From positions 496,001-560,000 of the forward strand of contig NZ_BCAG01000001.1 in assembly GCF_001293685.1 (NCBI RefSeq): a stretch of 64,000 nucleotides of DNA, read 5' to 3'. This document shows positions 61,839 to 64,000 of this stretch, one piece after another (within the stretch, counting starts at the first letter, position 1; each line of letters begins with the position of its first letter). The stretch comes from Desulfatitalea tepidiphila (GTDB lineage Bacteria > Desulfobacterota > Desulfobacteria > Desulfobacterales > Desulfosarcinaceae). The notes beneath the pieces are model-generated. The model was given only the letters and a program-made list of their open reading frames with translations, was not told the DNA's origin and did not search any database. A program made the translations under genes and the position numbers.

Positions 61839-61979
61839 GACCCCATGGCCTCCTTGCCCCATTTCCGGGGCCACCATTGCAGCACGAAAAAGAATGGCGT
61901 GAGGTAGCAGAGTCGGCGGTGGAAAACAAGCGGGAACCCTGGCCTCAGCTATTCTAACTGAATGTCATTCATTAGACCC

Positions 61980-62162
61980 GGCATGGGTGGAGCAGGTGGC
62001 CGATGCCACACGCCAAGCGGTCAGGTGCCGCTAGGAATGCACGGCGGGCGGCCCAGAAACTCGCTGCGCTCAAACAGTCTGGGCCGCTTGTCCGCCGTTT
62101 GCATTCGAGCGGCACTAGGACCGCAGGCTCACGTGGCCCTGGCCATCTGCTCCACCCATGCC
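61980..62162. repeat. Palindromic dispersed repeat, full copy 3
   Basis: 183 bp. Ends GGCATGGGTGGAGCAGGTGG and GGCCATCTGCTCCACCCATG are inverted with one mismatch over 22 bp; same interior as 38452-38644. It occupies most of the 61839-62352 gap; the remainder has a TCACT-TCGG-AGTGA hairpin at 62217-62230 and no gene. Confidence 0.88.
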
Positions 62163-62352
62163 TGCTATGCCCGTCGCTATGCGATTTTTTTTATCAAACG
62201 CCTTCTGTAATGCATATCACTTCGGAGTGAATCACATTCAGTTAGAACTGCTGACTGTCCCTCGCATCTGGACAAACGCCTTTCAGTGCGTAGTCTATCG
62301 CCATTGCCACACCCAAACGGCAACCATCTCATGAAGCAAGGAGGTTCGCCCC

Positions 62353-62883
62353 ATGAAAAGACCCATCATCGCGGTCGCGATACTCGTGGCAGCCCTCTGG
62401 GGCTGCACCAATGCCAGAGACCCCAATATGATTGACATCCATGCGTTGACGCCTGAGGGTGTCGGCGCGGTCATCGGCACCGTCAAGGTTTCTGAAACCG
62501 CCTACGGCACATTGTTTACCCCGGATTTAAATGGATTGACGCCGGGACTGCACGGCTTTCACCTGCACAGCGAGGGGACCTGCGGTCCCGCTGAAAAGGA
62601 CGGCCGGATGGTGCCCGGTCTGGCGGCCGGCGGCCACTATGATCCCGACGGCACCGGCAAGCATGCAGGGCCTTATGGCGACGGCCACCTGGGCGATCTG
62701 CCGGCCCTCTACGTGGACGACAGCGGAAAGGCGACGCACCCGGTGCTGGCTCCGCGGATCAAACTGGCGGATCTGAGAGGGCGCGCCCTGGTCATTCATG
62801 CCGGCGGCGACAATTACTCGGATCACCCCCAACCCATGGGGGGCGGCGGTGAAAGGGTGGCCTGTGGCGTCGTTCCGAAATAA
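62353..62883 (+). CDS. sodC: Cu/Zn superoxide dismutase lipoprotein
   Basis: 176 residues; AAGGAGG before ATG 62353. Signal peptide ending in lipobox ALWGC. SodC motifs: [11 protein letters not shown] (copper ligands), [25 protein letters not shown] (zinc/copper loop), HAGGDNYSD. Converts superoxide in the periplasm; retained in an apparent anaerobe for oxygen exposure. Confidence 0.92.
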   Translation: MKRPIIAVAILVAALWGCTNARDPNMIDIHALTPEGVGAVIGTVKVSETAYGTLFTPDLNGLTPGLHGFHLHSEGTCGPAEKDGRMVPGLAAGGHYDPDGTGKHAGPYGDGHLGDLPALYVDDSGKATHPVLAPRIKLADLRGRALVIHAGGDNYSDHPQPMGGGGERVACGVVPK

Positions 62884-62954
62884 TGCCTGTACTTCCCGGG
62901 TTTACTGAATCGAGTTCAGTTAGGATCCCTGCCTTTCCGCAGTAACGCTTGAAA

Positions 62955-62998
62955 TGTGTCGGGTTACAGGCTATGCAGGTCTAAACCCTTCCGACACA
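62955..62998. terminator. Hairpin between sodC and the cytochrome gene
   Basis: TGTGTCGG (62955-62962) pairs with CCGACACA (62991-62998), with inner GGGTT / AACCC. Could be the sodC terminator (no U-run) or an operator for the next gene. Confidence 0.4.
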
Positions 62999-63023
62999 CA
63001 CCCACAGCGTTTCAGGAGGCCGC

Positions 63024-64000
63024 ATGCATCGTATCCTAATCCTCTGGGCAGTTGTCTTGGTATCGCTGATATCCATTGCCCCGGCCATGGGGGCGCAACC
63101 GCCGATCAGCCCTGATACCGAGGCGTGCATCGAGTGCCACCTGGTCTATCATCCCGGTATCATCGCCGATTGGCAGCGCAGCCGTCACGCCAACACCACG
63201 GTGCAGGAGGCCCTCACGGTCCAGGGATTGGCCAAAAAGGTGTCCAGCGGCCAGGTCCCTGAAGCCTTGCGCACCACGAGCGTCGGGTGTGCCGAGTGCC
63301 ATGGCATGCGGGGCGATGCTCACGCCGACACCTTCGAACACAACGGCTACGACATCCACGTCGTCGTCAGCCCGGACGACTGCGCCACCTGCCATGCCGA
63401 GGAGCGCAAGCAGTATAAAGACAACATCATGGCCATGGCCCACACCAACCTGGCGGACAACACCCTTTACAATGACCTGGAGCGGACGATCCTGGGTAAA
63501 ATGGCGGTCAAGGCCGGACGGCTGGCCATCGAACCGGCCGATGCGTCGACCCGCGCCGAAGCCTGCTACTACTGCCACGGCACCCGGCTGACCCTGGCCG
63601 GCACCGAGGTGCGCGACACCGACGTGGGCGAGCTCTCTTTCCCCATCATCACGGGCTGGCCCAACCAGGGCGTGGGCCGCATCAACCTGGACGGCAGCCG
63701 GGGCGCCTGCAGCAGTTGCCATACCCGCCATCAATTCTCCATCGAGACGGCCCGCAAACCCGACACCTGCAGCGAGTGCCACGCAGGGCCGGACGTGCCG
63801 GCCTATAAAGTGTACAAGGTCAGCAAGCACGGCAACCTGTATTCAAGCCATTCGAGCGGGTGGGATTTTAAACCGGTGCCCTGGACCGTTGGCAAGGATT
63901 TCAGTGCGCCGACCTGCGCGGCGTGCCACGTGAGCCTGGTGGTGGATGAAAACGGGGAGGTGGTCAGCGAACGCACCCACACGATGAACGATCGATTGGG
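63024..64000 (+). CDS. HAO-like multihaem cytochrome c (3' end beyond window)
   Basis: ATG 63024 with AGGAGG 7 nt upstream; open to the window end (325 codons). Signal peptide (about 1-24, LILWAVVLVSLISIAPAMGA). Seven CxxCH haem motifs so far: CIECH, CAECH, CATCH, CYYCH, CSSCH, CSECH and CAACH. The strings GWPNQGVGRINLDGSRGACSSCH, HQFSIETARKP and AYKVYKVSKHGN are characteristic of the octahaem hydroxylamine oxidoreductase family. In non-nitrifiers such proteins (epsilon-HAO) are linked to nitrite or hydroxylamine reduction. The catalytic haem region lies in the visible part; a redox partner may be downstream. Confidence 0.88.
   Translation, partial: MHRILILWAVVLVSLISIAPAMGAQPPISPDTEACIECHLVYHPGIIADWQRSRHANTTVQEALTVQGLAKKVSSGQVPEALRTTSVGCAECHGMRGDAHADTFEHNGYDIHVVVSPDDCATCHAEERKQYKDNIMAMAHTNLADNTLYNDLERTILGKMAVKAGRLAIEPADASTRAEACYYCHGTRLTLAGTEVRDTDVGELSFPIITGWPNQGVGRINLDGSRGACSSCHTRHQFSIETARKPDTCSECHAGPDVPAYKVYKVSKHGNLYSSHSSGWDFKPVPWTVGKDFSAPTCAACHVSLVVDENGEVVSERTHTMNDRL

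Overview
The window looks like chromosomal DNA of a sulfate-reducing or related Desulfobacterota bacterium (Desulfobacteraceae/Desulfosarcina-like). This is an inference from a selenocysteine-rich Mvh/Hdr hydrogenase operon, a HAO-like multihaem cytochrome c, many Fe-S proteins, and GC-rich genes interrupted by AT-rich imports. No rRNA, tRNA or CRISPR array was seen.

Layout. 1-2489: 3' part of an RND efflux permease. 2558-4048: integron platform with intI (minus strand, apparently internally deleted), a perfect 24-bp palindrome in its leader, a Pc candidate and attI. 4032-9904: eleven AT-rich gene cassettes, each closed by a recognisable attC. They are mostly orphan proteins, but include a Gdx/SugE guanidinium exporter under its own guanidine-II riboswitch, a small tyrosine phosphatase-like protein and a GNAT acetyltransferase. 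9905-12067: eroded tail with a broken ORF, two MITE-like repeats (one ending a VOC gene), a DUF4405 membrane protein and one more gene followed by a good attC. 12138-19974: mixed housekeeping genes (flavin reductase, crotonase-like protein, ferredoxin, acyl-CoA ligase, a second GNAT related to the cassette GNAT, EcsC, CGGC, TM2, ABC-F Uup).

19981-38318 (minus strand): part of a type VI secretion locus, in transcription order tssE-tssF-tssG-tssK-tssL-tssM-AMIN protein-vgrG-DUF2169/pentapeptide protein-pentapeptide protein-DUF3540-DUF4150 (PAAR-like). TssA, TssB, TssC, TssJ, Hcp and ClpV are not in the window. 38452-40422: an unknown exported protein bracketed by inverted copies of a 180-190 bp palindromic repeat. 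40541-48636 (minus strand): hydrogenase operon protease-hdrA-mvhD-frhB-like-mvhG-mvhA. hdrA, mvhD and mvhA each carry an in-frame UGA at a conserved cysteine position, followed by a SECIS-like hairpin, so all three read as selenoproteins. HdrA also begins with an excisionase-type helix-turn-helix domain. A PAS/sigma-54 activator lies just upstream, and a sigma-54-like promoter faces the operon.

50984-64000: small Cys-motif protein, cardiolipin synthase, methyltransferase, MFS transporter, PaaI thioesterase, lipoprotein, VWA/double-OmpA protein, GatZ/KbaZ-like protein, ion transporter, Cu/Zn superoxide dismutase and the 5' part of a HAO-like cytochrome c that runs off the window. Several families of short inverted-repeat elements are scattered through the whole window.
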